A DNA stretch of 64,000 nt from an uncultured Bacilli bacterium (lineage in GTDB: Bacteria; Bacillota_I; Bacilli_A; RFN20; CAG-631), in NCBI GenBank assembly GCA_934201705.1, contig CAKPXF010000007.1, forward strand, positions 26,479 through 90,478, given 5' to 3'. Positions within the stretch are counted from its first letter, which is position 1. Each line of letters starts with the position of its first letter. Shown piece by piece: positions 26,164 through 34,638 of this stretch. Below the pieces are notes generated by a model. The model was not told the origin of the DNA and searched no databases. It was given only the letters and a program-made list of their open reading frames with translations. A program made the position numbers and the translations under genes.

Positions 26164-28947
26164 ATGGAAAACAAATTTTTAACAAATTATTCAGAAATAA
26201 CTTTCTTGGATAAACTCAAAGAATCTTTTGAAAAATGCAAATCTTTTTCGCTATCTGTAAGTTTTATAAAAAAAGCAGGTTTAATTCTTTTTGAAAAGAT
26301 AATTGATGAAGCTTTAGCAAGAGGAGTAAAAGGGAGAATAATTACTTCAACATATCAAAACTTTACAGATATAGCTTCATTAAAAACATTTAAAAATTGG
26401 ATGGATATTTATCCGAATTTTGAATGCCATTTAGATTATCAATGTTTTGGTGAAAACGGTTTTCATTCAAAAGGATATATTTTCGAATATGATGATTCCA
26501 CTGAGTTTTTAGTTGGTTCAACAAATATCACTCGTTTTGCTTTATTAAAAAATGTAGAGTGGAATGTTTCCATCTCTTCTACTATAAAAAATGGAGCAAT
26601 AAATGAAGCGATTATAGAATACGATGATTTATGGAATAAAACTCTTCCATTAACTAATGAATTAATAAAAAAATATCAAACTTTATTAGACTATGCAATT
26701 GAAAAATGGGACATGGATTATGTTGATCCTATTAGTGATGTAATAAGACCTAATACAATGCAAAGAAACGCATTAAAAGAATTAAGAAGATATCGTGATA
26801 TGGGCGTAAATAAGGCATTAGTTGTTTCTGCAACTGGATCCGGTAAAACATATTTAGCAGCTTTTGATGCTAAAAACTATGATGCTAAAAGAGTTTTGTT
26901 TGTTGTTCATAGAGATAAAATACTTGTTGATGCTAAAGAAACATTCATGAAAGTATTTGGCTCAGAAAGAACATATGGATTGTATGTTGGGAAGAATAAA
27001 GATTTAGATTGCGATTTTATCTTTGCTTCTAACATAATGCTATCTCAACACTTAAATGATTTTGATCCAAATGAATTTGATTATATCATTATGGATGAAT
27101 GTCATCATGCTGCTGCATCTTCATACAGAACTATCATGAATTATTTTAAACCTGGTTTTCTGCTTGGAATTACAGCAACACCTGAAAGAATGGATAATCA
27201 AGATGTATTTGAGATGTTTGACAGAAATGTTCCATATGAATTGAGACTAAAAGATGCAATAATTAATGATTTAGTTGTTCCATTTCATTATTATGGTATA
27301 AGAGATAAATTAGCAGATTATAGTTTTAAAGATAACTCTAAAATAGCAAAAGAAATTGCTAAAGTTGAAAATATTGATTTTATTAGTAAAGAAATACAAA
27401 AACATCATCCTGCTGGCAAATTAAAAGCTCTTGCTTTCTGTACAAATATTGCTCATTGTCAATTAATGGCTGATGAATTTAATGATGCTGGTTTTAATGC
27501 TGTTGCATTAACAGGTAAAAACGATCTTGGCCAAAGAATAAAAGCATTTAACGATTTACAGGATGACAATAATCCACTTGAAATAATTTGTGCAATCGAT
27601 ATATTAAATGAAGGTGTAGATATACCTCAAGTTAATATGGTTCTTTTCTTACGACCTACAGAGTCTTCAACAATTTTCTTACAGCAATTAGGAAGAGGAT
27701 TAAGGAAATATGAAGGAAAGCAATATGTTACGATATTAGACTTTATTGGAAATAATTATGATAGATCTATTCAAATTGCCATGGCATTAGGATCTTTAGG
27801 AGATTCAACCATTATTGAAAAGCCTTATTTAAAGGCCCTTGTAAGAACAGATTTTAAGGCGTTAAATATTCCGGGAGTAGTTATTAAAATAGATGAGCTA
27901 GCTAAAGAAGAAATAATTTTTAATTTGGACAATAAAAATTTTAATGAAAAATCACGTTTGCAAAAAGATTACGAAAATTTTAAGAATTATTTGAAAGTTG
28001 AAAAATTTCCATCGCATATGGATTATCTAAATAATGATTGTGCACCAGATTTAATGAGATTTATGAAATCAAAATTGCCTGTGAAAAACAGAAGCTATTA
28101 TACATTTTTAAAGAAAATAGGAGAAGAAACACTACCAATTTTTACTGATAAACAAATTGAAGTAATTGATAAATTATCAGATCTTTTACCATTAGTGAGA
28201 GCTGATGAATATTTAATTGTTAATCAAATTATTAATGAGAAAATTAACTTGAATAAATTAGTTGGATATAATATACACGTTAATGTTAATACATTAGAGC
28301 ATGCATTAAAACATTTAAATGTAATGAAACTATTGAATACTACTTATGAGCTCGATGTTCCTTTAAATGAAGCATTTAAAACATTTCTTAACGATCTGTT
28401 AGCATATGGATTGGAGCGTTTTGATATTGAATATGGCGATTATAGTGGTGATTTTAAGTTATATGGTAATTATTATTCAGAGCAAATTCAAACTGTTAAA
28501 TTACAGAGTTTTTCATCATTTATGAAAGGAACAGAATTTGACATAAAAAATAAGAAAACATATTGCTATGTTACTCTACATAAAGATGCAAATAAAGATG
28601 AAAGATTACAATATAAAGATAAGTTTTTATCAGCATCTTTATTTCAATGGGAATCTGTTAAAGATACAACAAAAGAAAAAGGAGATGGTCCAAAATTACT
28701 GAACACAAAAGAAGTTTATCTATTTGTAAGAAAAATAACTGGTGAAGACGGAATAGTGTTACCATTTACTTACTTTGGTACTGGTAGATTTATTAATCTT
28801 AGAACATCATCTACATCACAATATGATGATAAGAAAGGCGAAAATAGAGAATATCCAACTTTAATGTTTGATATTTTACTAGATAATCCAGTTCCAGAAG
28901 ATTATTGGTTTGATTTTGAAATACCAGATGAAAAGAAGGTTAATTAA
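26164..28947 (+). CDS. PLD-like nuclease / DEAD helicase / DUF3427 protein
   Basis: 927 residues from ATG 26164, behind GGGAGAAG. An N-terminal phospholipase-D-like domain (about 20-170) has HSKGYIFE and GSTNIT. The SF2 helicase core follows (about 205-560): ATGSGKTYLA, DECHHAAASS, GITATPERMD, QQLGRGLRKYEGK. The C-terminal 350 residues correspond to DUF3427. This architecture is widespread in defence and restriction contexts, and is expected to be an ATP-driven DNA translocase with attached nuclease. The NUDIX gene starts 1 bp after its stop, so the two are translationally coupled. Confidence 0.9.
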   Translation: MENKFLTNYSEITFLDKLKESFEKCKSFSLSVSFIKKAGLILFEKIIDEALARGVKGRIITSTYQNFTDIASLKTFKNWMDIYPNFECHLDYQCFGENGFHSKGYIFEYDDSTEFLVGSTNITRFALLKNVEWNVSISSTIKNGAINEAIIEYDDLWNKTLPLTNELIKKYQTLLDYAIEKWDMDYVDPISDVIRPNTMQRNALKELRRYRDMGVNKALVVSATGSGKTYLAAFDAKNYDAKRVLFVVHRDKILVDAKETFMKVFGSERTYGLYVGKNKDLDCDFIFASNIMLSQHLNDFDPNEFDYIIMDECHHAAASSYRTIMNYFKPGFLLGITATPERMDNQDVFEMFDRNVPYELRLKDAIINDLVVPFHYYGIRDKLADYSFKDNSKIAKEIAKVENIDFISKEIQKHHPAGKLKALAFCTNIAHCQLMADEFNDAGFNAVALTGKNDLGQRIKAFNDLQDDNNPLEIICAIDILNEGVDIPQVNMVLFLRPTESSTIFLQQLGRGLRKYEGKQYVTILDFIGNNYDRSIQIAMALGSLGDSTIIEKPYLKALVRTDFKALNIPGVVIKIDELAKEEIIFNLDNKNFNEKSRLQKDYENFKNYLKVEKFPSHMDYLNNDCAPDLMRFMKSKLPVKNRSYYTFLKKIGEETLPIFTDKQIEVIDKLSDLLPLVRADEYLIVNQIINEKINLNKLVGYNIHVNVNTLEHALKHLNVMKLLNTTYELDVPLNEAFKTFLNDLLAYGLERFDIEYGDYSGDFKLYGNYYSEQIQTVKLQSFSSFMKGTEFDIKNKKTYCYVTLHKDANKDERLQYKDKFLSASLFQWESVKDTTKEKGDGPKLLNTKEVYLFVRKITGEDGIVLPFTYFGTGRFINLRTSSTSQYDDKKGENREYPTLMFDILLDNPVPEDYWFDFEIPDEKKVN

Positions 28948-28948
28948 T

Positions 28949-29350
28949 ATGAAACATTATGAAGTTGTATGTGCTATTATAGTTAATAATAAAAATGAAA
29001 TTTTCGTTTGTCAAAGAGGACCAGGAAGACAATTAGATGAAAAATGGGAATTTCCTGGTGGAAAAGTAGAAGCTAATGAAACTCACGAACAAACTATAAT
29101 AAGAGAAATAAAAGAAGAACTAAAATCAACAATTGAACCAATTAAATATATTGGTAAAAGTTATTATGAATATACTTCTTTAACTATTCCTTTTAGTATT
29201 ACACTATATGGTTATTTATGTAAATTAATTGATGGCAATCTTTCTTTAACTGAACATGTTGATTCAAAATGGGTTAATAAAGAAGATTTAAAATTAGTTG
29301 ATTTTTGTGAAGCAGATAAGCCATTTATTGAAATGATTAAAAACAATTAG
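28949..29350 (+). CDS. NUDIX hydrolase, MutT-like (8-oxo-dGTP type)
   Basis: 133 residues from ATG 28949. Complete Nudix box GGKVEANETHEQTIIREIKE followed by EL. The N-terminus MKHYEVVCAIIVNNKNEIFV and RGPGRQLDEKWEFPGG match MutT-type pyrophosphohydrolases. Joined to the helicase gene with a 1-bp gap. A role in nucleotide clean-up is known for the family, but coupling to a PLD-helicase suggests a defence-related nucleotide substrate; that is inference. Its last 98 bp are duplicated at 30442-30540. Confidence 0.9.
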   Translation: MKHYEVVCAIIVNNKNEIFVCQRGPGRQLDEKWEFPGGKVEANETHEQTIIREIKEELKSTIEPIKYIGKSYYEYTSLTIPFSITLYGYLCKLIDGNLSLTEHVDSKWVNKEDLKLVDFCEADKPFIEMIKNN

Positions 29351-29369
29351 CTTTTTATTTAATAACTGA

Positions 29370-29681
29370 TACACTTTAAGCCAATCTATATTTGAATGTT
29401 TAATAACAAACGAAGACAGAACTATTGATATGACTAGATCAAAGAAAGATCAAAAATCTAATTCAAATGTAAGTTATGCTCTTGAAATATTTAAAAAGGG
29501 AGAAATTTATTGGGAGTCATTAATAAAAAAAGTTATAGAACAAAGGACTTTAAACCAACATGATATTGAATTTTTAGAAGTAGCAAAAAAATCAACAAAA
29601 ACTGGAAAATTAGTGTCAGATAAGCAAGCAGCAGTTATTAAAGAAATAGTCGAAAAGTTAAAAGAAATAGGAATTGAATAA
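29370..29681 (+). pseudogene. C-terminal fragment of a larger defence-type protein
   Basis: An 83-codon frame from ATG 29430 lacks a ribosome site, while the same frame is open back to 29370 (SIFECLITNEDRTIDMTRSK). The block ECLI-NEDRTIDM..KK-QKSNS, followed by YWESLIKKV and SDKQAAVIKEIV, looks like the C-terminal extension I associate with some AIPR or helicase-type proteins. It is probably a remnant, though a short functional peptide cannot be excluded. The comparison is from memory. Confidence 0.45.
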
Positions 29682-29726
29682 AAAATAATATTTGAATAAT
29701 TTAAATAACGGAGGATATATGTAAGT

Positions 29727-30386
29727 ATGAAAAAAGTAAAATTAATTGAATTGTCGGCTTTATTTTTGATTTGCTCATGTACAAATCAAAATTTATCAAA
29801 TAATCAACAAAGTGTAACAAATTATCAAAGCGCCACATCATCTCAAACTAATAGAATTATTGATTGCTATACTATTGAGGTAAAAGATGGAACAACTATA
29901 ATAGATAAAAAATACTATCAATCATATTATTCTAAAGTTTATGAATATAGAAATTATAAAGGAGATTGTATATATGCAAACGAGCATTATATGTCTAATG
30001 GTAAAGATGTAGTAATTCTTGCATATGATAATAAATATAAAAGTGAGTATATTGAATATTCGTATGTTGGCTTTGTAGGTTGGCTTACACTGGAGGATAA
30101 TTATTACCTTGATTTAGATAATAGTATTATAGATTCAGAAAGAAAATGGAGTGAATATTTATATGACAAAAATCCATCTGATGAAGAAATAGCAAATAAT
30201 AAAAAAGCATATGAATGTGCAAGCAAAAATTATTATTATGGCTTTGGTTATTATGCTATTAATAAAATTGATGATAATTATTATTGCAATTTGCAAACAG
30301 ATATGCTTGAAAATTCTATAGAAAAGCATAAATATATTAAACTTGGCGATAACTCTACTATTGAGTACAAGGAAAAGTGGTTCTAA
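29727..30386 (+). CDS. Putative lipoprotein, unknown function
   Basis: 219 residues. N-terminus MKKVKLIELSALFLICSCTN is a short signal peptide with a lipobox-like ICSC, then a Gln/Asn/Ser linker. The rest is Tyr-rich with no known domain. It lies between the remnant at 29370 and the duplicated NUDIX tail at 30442, so it was probably brought in or trapped by that duplication. Ribosome site GGAGGATATATGTAAGT is at a slightly long spacing. Confidence 0.65.
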   Translation: MKKVKLIELSALFLICSCTNQNLSNNQQSVTNYQSATSSQTNRIIDCYTIEVKDGTTIIDKKYYQSYYSKVYEYRNYKGDCIYANEHYMSNGKDVVILAYDNKYKSEYIEYSYVGFVGWLTLEDNYYLDLDNSIIDSERKWSEYLYDKNPSDEEIANNKKAYECASKNYYYGFGYYAINKIDDNYYCNLQTDMLENSIEKHKYIKLGDNSTIEYKEKWF

Positions 30387-30441
30387 TACTTCATTATATT
30401 TAAATGCTTCTGTCTAAGAACTATGACTATTAATAAAATCT

Positions 30442-30540
30442 AAACATATTGATTCAAAATGGGTTGATAAAGGAGATTTAAAATTAGTTGATTTTTGTGA
30501 AGCAGATAAACCATTTATTGAAATGATTGAAAACAATTAA
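30442..30540 (+). repeat. Duplicated 3' end of the NUDIX gene
   Basis: About 98 bp, matching 29252-29350 with six mismatches. It encodes HIDSKWVDKGDLKLVDFCEA, then DKPFIEMIENN and a stop. There is no start or upstream Nudix part. With the original tail it brackets the remnant and the lipoprotein gene as direct repeats. Confidence 0.85.
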
Positions 30541-30546
30541 TTATTG

Positions 30547-31086
30547 TTATTTATAAATAATATTCCCCTGGCATGCAATGCTACCATTAACTTCATGGCA
30601 TTCAATATTGCCATCACATTTTATAATATCACCATTTATATCGTTGCATGTTATATTTTTATGAGCTATAACATCACCATTAATGCTAGCATCACAGCAT
30701 ATGTTTCCTAAAACTTCAACCTTAAAGTATTGTCTTGTTGTATCATTACAGTCTTTAGGAAAAGAAACATTTATCCAATTATTACGATCATCAGTTGATT
30801 GTAATATTTTCTTTCCTACAGTCATAAAAATTCTATATACGCTATCATCTTCCCATGGAAGTTCATTATTAATCCTTTTACTTTCTCTTTTAAATAATTC
30901 ATCAATGCTTATATTAAAAATATCAGCTAGTGTTGGTAATAAACTAATATCTGGACAGCATTGTGCTAATTCCCATTTTGATATAGTTTGATTTGATACA
31001 TTTAGCTTTTTAGCGAGTTCTTCTTGTGTTAAATCTAATTTTTTTCTATAAAATAAAATTGTTTCATTAATTTTTAGCTTTTCCAT
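30547..31086 (-). CDS. XRE-family HTH regulator with beta-repeat tail
   Basis: 179 residues from ATG 31086, behind ATGAGGATA; an ATG five codons upstream has no ribosome site. HTH at residues 5-60 (DLTQEELAKKLNVSNQTISK). The C-terminal 60 residues form short repeating strands (GNICCDASINGDVIAHKNIT, CNDINGDIIKCDGN) like a bactofilin-type or polymer-forming beta solenoid, with Cys at regular intervals. An unusual pairing for a transcription factor. The four or more tail cysteines might sense metal or redox state; this is inference. Confidence 0.8.
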   Translation of the reverse strand: MEKLKINETILFYRKKLDLTQEELAKKLNVSNQTISKWELAQCCPDISLLPTLADIFNISIDELFKRESKRINNELPWEDDSVYRIFMTVGKKILQSTDDRNNWINVSFPKDCNDTTRQYFKVEVLGNICCDASINGDVIAHKNITCNDINGDIIKCDGNIECHEVNGSIACQGNIIYK

Positions 31087-31389
31087 GTTGATTATCCTCA
31101 TTTCTTTACTTGTATTTTATACATTATTTTATGCTTATTCAATAACGAGATTATTGAATTTTCCAACCTGCAGTTGATGAGTTAAAATTAACTTTATTAT
31201 TCATAATTGTACTATATTCTAAAGGCAATATAACTATTGAAACTGCTAAATCTAAAATAAGAAAAATTATTTCAAAATTGTAATACTACATTATTTTTTG
31301 AATTATAAAATATAAATAAAATAACAACATATTAAATTACAATTCCTCCATTTTATTATATAATTAACTTATAAATGGAGGTTTTATTT

Positions 31390-32364
31390 ATGAAAGATAT
31401 TAATTGGGCAGTAATAGGCGTTGGTGTTATTGCAAATGAAATGGCAAATGCACTAATAAAAGATAATAGAAATATATATTCAGTAGCTAATAGAACACAA
31501 AAAAAAGCAATTGATTTTGCCAATAAATATAATATTAAAAAGGTATATGATAATATTGATGATGTATTTACTGATTCAAATGTTGATGCCATCTACATTG
31601 CTACACCTCATAATACTCATCTTCATTTTATTAAAAAAGCAATAGAAAATAATAAGCATGTCTTAGTTGAAAAATCAATTACCTTAAATAGTGATGAACT
31701 AAATGAAGTAATAGAATTAGCTAATAAAAAGAATGTTATTATTGCAGAAGCAATGACTATTTATCATATGCCTCTTTATAAAAAGCTAAATGAAATATTT
31801 GCTTCTAATAAATTAGGTAAAGTAAATCTTATTACAATGAATTTTGGAAGCTTTAAGGAATATGATATGAATAATCGTTTCTTTAATATGAATTTAGCAG
31901 GAGGAGCCATGCTTGATATTGGCGTTTATGCTCTTTCCTTTATTCGTTATTTCTTTATTTCTAATCCTAATAAGCTATTATCACAGGTAATGAAAGCTAA
32001 AACAGGTGTTGATGAGCAATCTGGTTTGCTTCTTACAAATAAAGAAGGACAAATGGCAACAGTAATGCTATCATTACATTCAAAGCAACCAAAAAGAGCC
32101 ATGATATCTTGTGAAAAAGGATATGTTGAGGTAATGGAATATCCAAGAGCTACAAAAGCTACAATTACTTATGTTGATGGTTCAAATGTAGAAGTTATTA
32201 ATGAGGGTGATACATCTAATGCTTTATTATATGAATTATTAGATATGGAAAAAGCAATTAAAGAAAAGAAGGACTGTATGTTTTTAGATTATACTAAGGA
32301 TGTTATGGATATGATGACTTATTTTAGAAAACAATGGGGCTTAAAATATCCTGAAGAAGTATAA
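31390..32364 (+). CDS. Gfo/Idh/MocA-family oxidoreductase
   Basis: 324 residues from ATG 31390; TGGAGG lies 9 bp upstream and makes the upstream in-frame ATG unlikely. Rossmann start WAVIGVGVIANEMANAL, then AIYIATPHNTHLHFIKKAIE and VLVEKSITLN with the catalytic-region EK. A trans-dihydrodiol-dehydrogenase-like C-terminal domain follows (GGAMLDIGVYALSF). Cytoplasmic NAD(P)-dependent sugar or polyol oxidoreductase; the substrate cannot be read. Single gene. Confidence 0.9.
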   Translation: MKDINWAVIGVGVIANEMANALIKDNRNIYSVANRTQKKAIDFANKYNIKKVYDNIDDVFTDSNVDAIYIATPHNTHLHFIKKAIENNKHVLVEKSITLNSDELNEVIELANKKNVIIAEAMTIYHMPLYKKLNEIFASNKLGKVNLITMNFGSFKEYDMNNRFFNMNLAGGAMLDIGVYALSFIRYFFISNPNKLLSQVMKAKTGVDEQSGLLLTNKEGQMATVMLSLHSKQPKRAMISCEKGYVEVMEYPRATKATITYVDGSNVEVINEGDTSNALLYELLDMEKAIKEKKDCMFLDYTKDVMDMMTYFRKQWGLKYPEEV

Positions 32365-32532
32365 GGGTTGTACCTTAAAAATGTTTTTATCTTTTGATAT
32401 AAAATATAAAAAGAGCTTTAAATGCTTTAGAGAATAAATACTAATTATAAATAAAAAAATTTTTATGATATAATAAATACAATGTTAAAATTATTTTAAC
32501 AAAGAAAAAAACAAATAAGGCGAAGGATTTAT

Positions 32533-33891
32533 ATGATAAAAAGAAGAAAAATTCAAATGTCATCAACACAAATAATATTATTAAGTTTTTTAATTGTAAT
32601 ACTTGTTGGAAGTATTTTGCTTTCTTTACCAATAAGTGCAAAAAATGGAAAAATTTCATATATTGATGCTTTATTTACTGCTACTACAGCAACATGTGTT
32701 ACTGGCTTGGTAACAGTTTCAACAGCATCATCATGGAGCGTTTTTGGACAAGTCATAATACTTATTTTAATTCAAATAGGTGGACTGGGTGTTATAACTA
32801 TCTTAACAGCATTTATGCTAATGATTAATAAAAAAATTGGCATTAGTGATAGGTTACTTATCCAGGATGCATTTAATTTAAATACCTTGTCAGGCCTTGT
32901 AGTATTTGTAAAGAGGGTTTTATTAGGAACACTAATAATAGAATTCATTGGGGCATTATTTTACATGATAGTATTTATACCAGAATTTGGAGCTCGTGGT
33001 ATTTGGATTTCTATTTTCAATTCTATTTCTGCATTTTGTAATGCCGGAATGGATATAATTGGTGAAACTAGCCTATATAATTATGCAACTAATCCTATTA
33101 TTAATATAACAACTTCAATATTAATCATTTTAGGTGGATTAGGATATATTGTATGGTGGGATATTATAAGAGTTATTAAATTGAAAAAAAATGGAAAATA
33201 TAAATTTTTTAAGCATTTAACATTACATAGTAAAATTGCACTATGCTCTACTATGATATTGATTGTCTTTGGCGCAATTACAACATTAGTGTTTGAATAT
33301 AGTAATGATTTGACAATTCATAATATGTCATTTTTTGATAAAATTCAGGTTTCTTTTTTTCAATCAATAACAACAAGAACAGCTGGGTTTGCAACTATTC
33401 CACAAGAAAATTTAACTAATGCAACAGCTATTTCTTCTATGATTTTAATGTTTATTGGTGGATCACCTGTTGGAACTGCAGGAGGAGTTAAAACGGTAAC
33501 TATTGCAGTGCTTTTATATACTTCATTTTCTATGATAAAAGGAAAGAATGAAGCAACAATTTTTAATAGAACAATATCAAAGCAATCAATTGTAAAAGCA
33601 ATAGCGGTTGTCATTACATTTTTTAGTGTGATTTTAACATCAATGATTCTTTTATCAGCAGTAACAAAGGCGCCAGGAATGGATATTATGTTTGAAACAA
33701 TAAGTGCAGCAGCTACTGTTGGTTTATCAAGGAATTTAACAACATCATTAAATGTATTTGGAAAAATAATAATTATCATTACAATGTATTTTGGAAGAGT
33801 TGGCCCAATTTCATGTGCGATTGCATTTGGAAGCAAAAGGTCAAAGCAAAATGCTGTTAATGATCCTTATGAAGAAATTAGTATTGGCTAA
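32533..33891 (+). CDS. ktrB: Potassium uptake channel subunit KtrB/TrkH
   Basis: 452 residues, integral membrane protein of the Trk/Ktr/HKT superfamily. Selectivity-filter-like loops: TATCVTGLV, FCNAGMDI, TTRTAGFAT and AAATVGLSRN, one per M1-P-M2 repeat. Length agrees with KtrB. A -10 TATAAT lies at 32469-32474. It is followed 14 bp later by its gating partner ktrA. It forms the K+-translocating dimer driven by membrane potential, often Na+-dependent. No c-di-AMP riboswitch was recognised upstream. Confidence 0.92.
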   Translation: MIKRRKIQMSSTQIILLSFLIVILVGSILLSLPISAKNGKISYIDALFTATTATCVTGLVTVSTASSWSVFGQVIILILIQIGGLGVITILTAFMLMINKKIGISDRLLIQDAFNLNTLSGLVVFVKRVLLGTLIIEFIGALFYMIVFIPEFGARGIWISIFNSISAFCNAGMDIIGETSLYNYATNPIINITTSILIILGGLGYIVWWDIIRVIKLKKNGKYKFFKHLTLHSKIALCSTMILIVFGAITTLVFEYSNDLTIHNMSFFDKIQVSFFQSITTRTAGFATIPQENLTNATAISSMILMFIGGSPVGTAGGVKTVTIAVLLYTSFSMIKGKNEATIFNRTISKQSIVKAIAVVITFFSVILTSMILLSAVTKAPGMDIMFETISAAATVGLSRNLTTSLNVFGKIIIIITMYFGRVGPISCAIAFGSKRSKQNAVNDPYEEISIG

Positions 33892-33905
33892 GGGAGGATA
33901 AATAT

Positions 33906-34553
33906 ATGGTAAAAAAGACTTATGCAGTATTCGGACTTGGAAGATATGGAATATCAGCAGCTAAAGAACTTGTAAAAAATGGAATGGATGTAATTGCTGT
34001 TGATTTAGATGCACAAATTGTTGAAGATGCTATAGAAGAATTACCAATTTGTAAATGCGCTGATGTAACAGATCCAAAAGTAATTGAACAACTTGGTATT
34101 TCAAATGTTGACGTTGTAATCATTGCTATGGCAAATAATTTAGAAGCAAGCATAATGGCAATTACCTTATGCAAAGAAAAAGGCGTTAAAGAGGTTATAG
34201 CAAAATGCTCGAATGAAATGCATCAAAGAATTCTCAAGCTTGTTGGTGCAGATATTGTTGTTTTCCCGGAAATAGAATCGGGAATAAGGCTTGCCAAGAC
34301 GTTATTAACATCTGGATCGGTTGATATCTTGTCACTTTCTAACGAACTATCAATTGTTGAAATGAATGTTAAGGATGAATGGGTAGGTAAAAATCTTATG
34401 GAGCTAAATCTTAGAAAAAAGTACTCAATTAATGTGGTTGCTTTTTCAAAAGCTGGTAAAATCACGGCACCTGTTAATCCTGAGTCAAAGCTAGATAAGG
34501 ATATGCTTTTGATTGCTATTGTTAATACTGAAAAATTAACAAAAATTAAATAA
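33906..34553 (+). CDS. ktrA: KtrA, RCK-domain regulator of potassium uptake
   Basis: 215 residues. RCK_N Rossmann domain (YAVFGLGRYGISAAKELVKN, with GxGxxG-like loop) binds NAD(H)/ADP/ATP. C-terminal RCK_C domain follows at about 135-215. Typical KtrA length. Paired with ktrB after a GGGAGGATAAAT ribosome site. It forms the cytosolic octameric ring that gates KtrB. A bidirectional terminator follows. Confidence 0.92.
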   Translation: MVKKTYAVFGLGRYGISAAKELVKNGMDVIAVDLDAQIVEDAIEELPICKCADVTDPKVIEQLGISNVDVVIIAMANNLEASIMAITLCKEKGVKEVIAKCSNEMHQRILKLVGADIVVFPEIESGIRLAKTLLTSGSVDILSLSNELSIVEMNVKDEWVGKNLMELNLRKKYSINVVAFSKAGKITAPVNPESKLDKDMLLIAIVNTEKLTKIK

Positions 34554-34569
34554 TAAAATATTTTGGAAA

Positions 34570-34632
34570 TAAAAAAGAACTCATTAAATGTAGTAAATTT
34601 TTGTGCTAACTACATAATAAGAGTCCTTTTTA
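34570..34632. terminator. Bidirectional terminator between ktrA and the protease gene
   Basis: AAAAAAGAACTC with GAGTCCTTTTT, and ATGTAGT with ACTACAT, form a long interrupted stem with A/T runs on both sides. It can serve the plus-strand ktrAB and the minus-strand protease gene. Confidence 0.65.
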
Positions 34633-34638
34633 AATACT

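Noticed and set aside
32365..32532. c-di-AMP (ydaO-type) riboswitch before ktrB
   Set aside because: The leader is short, AT-rich and lacks recognisable riboswitch motifs.
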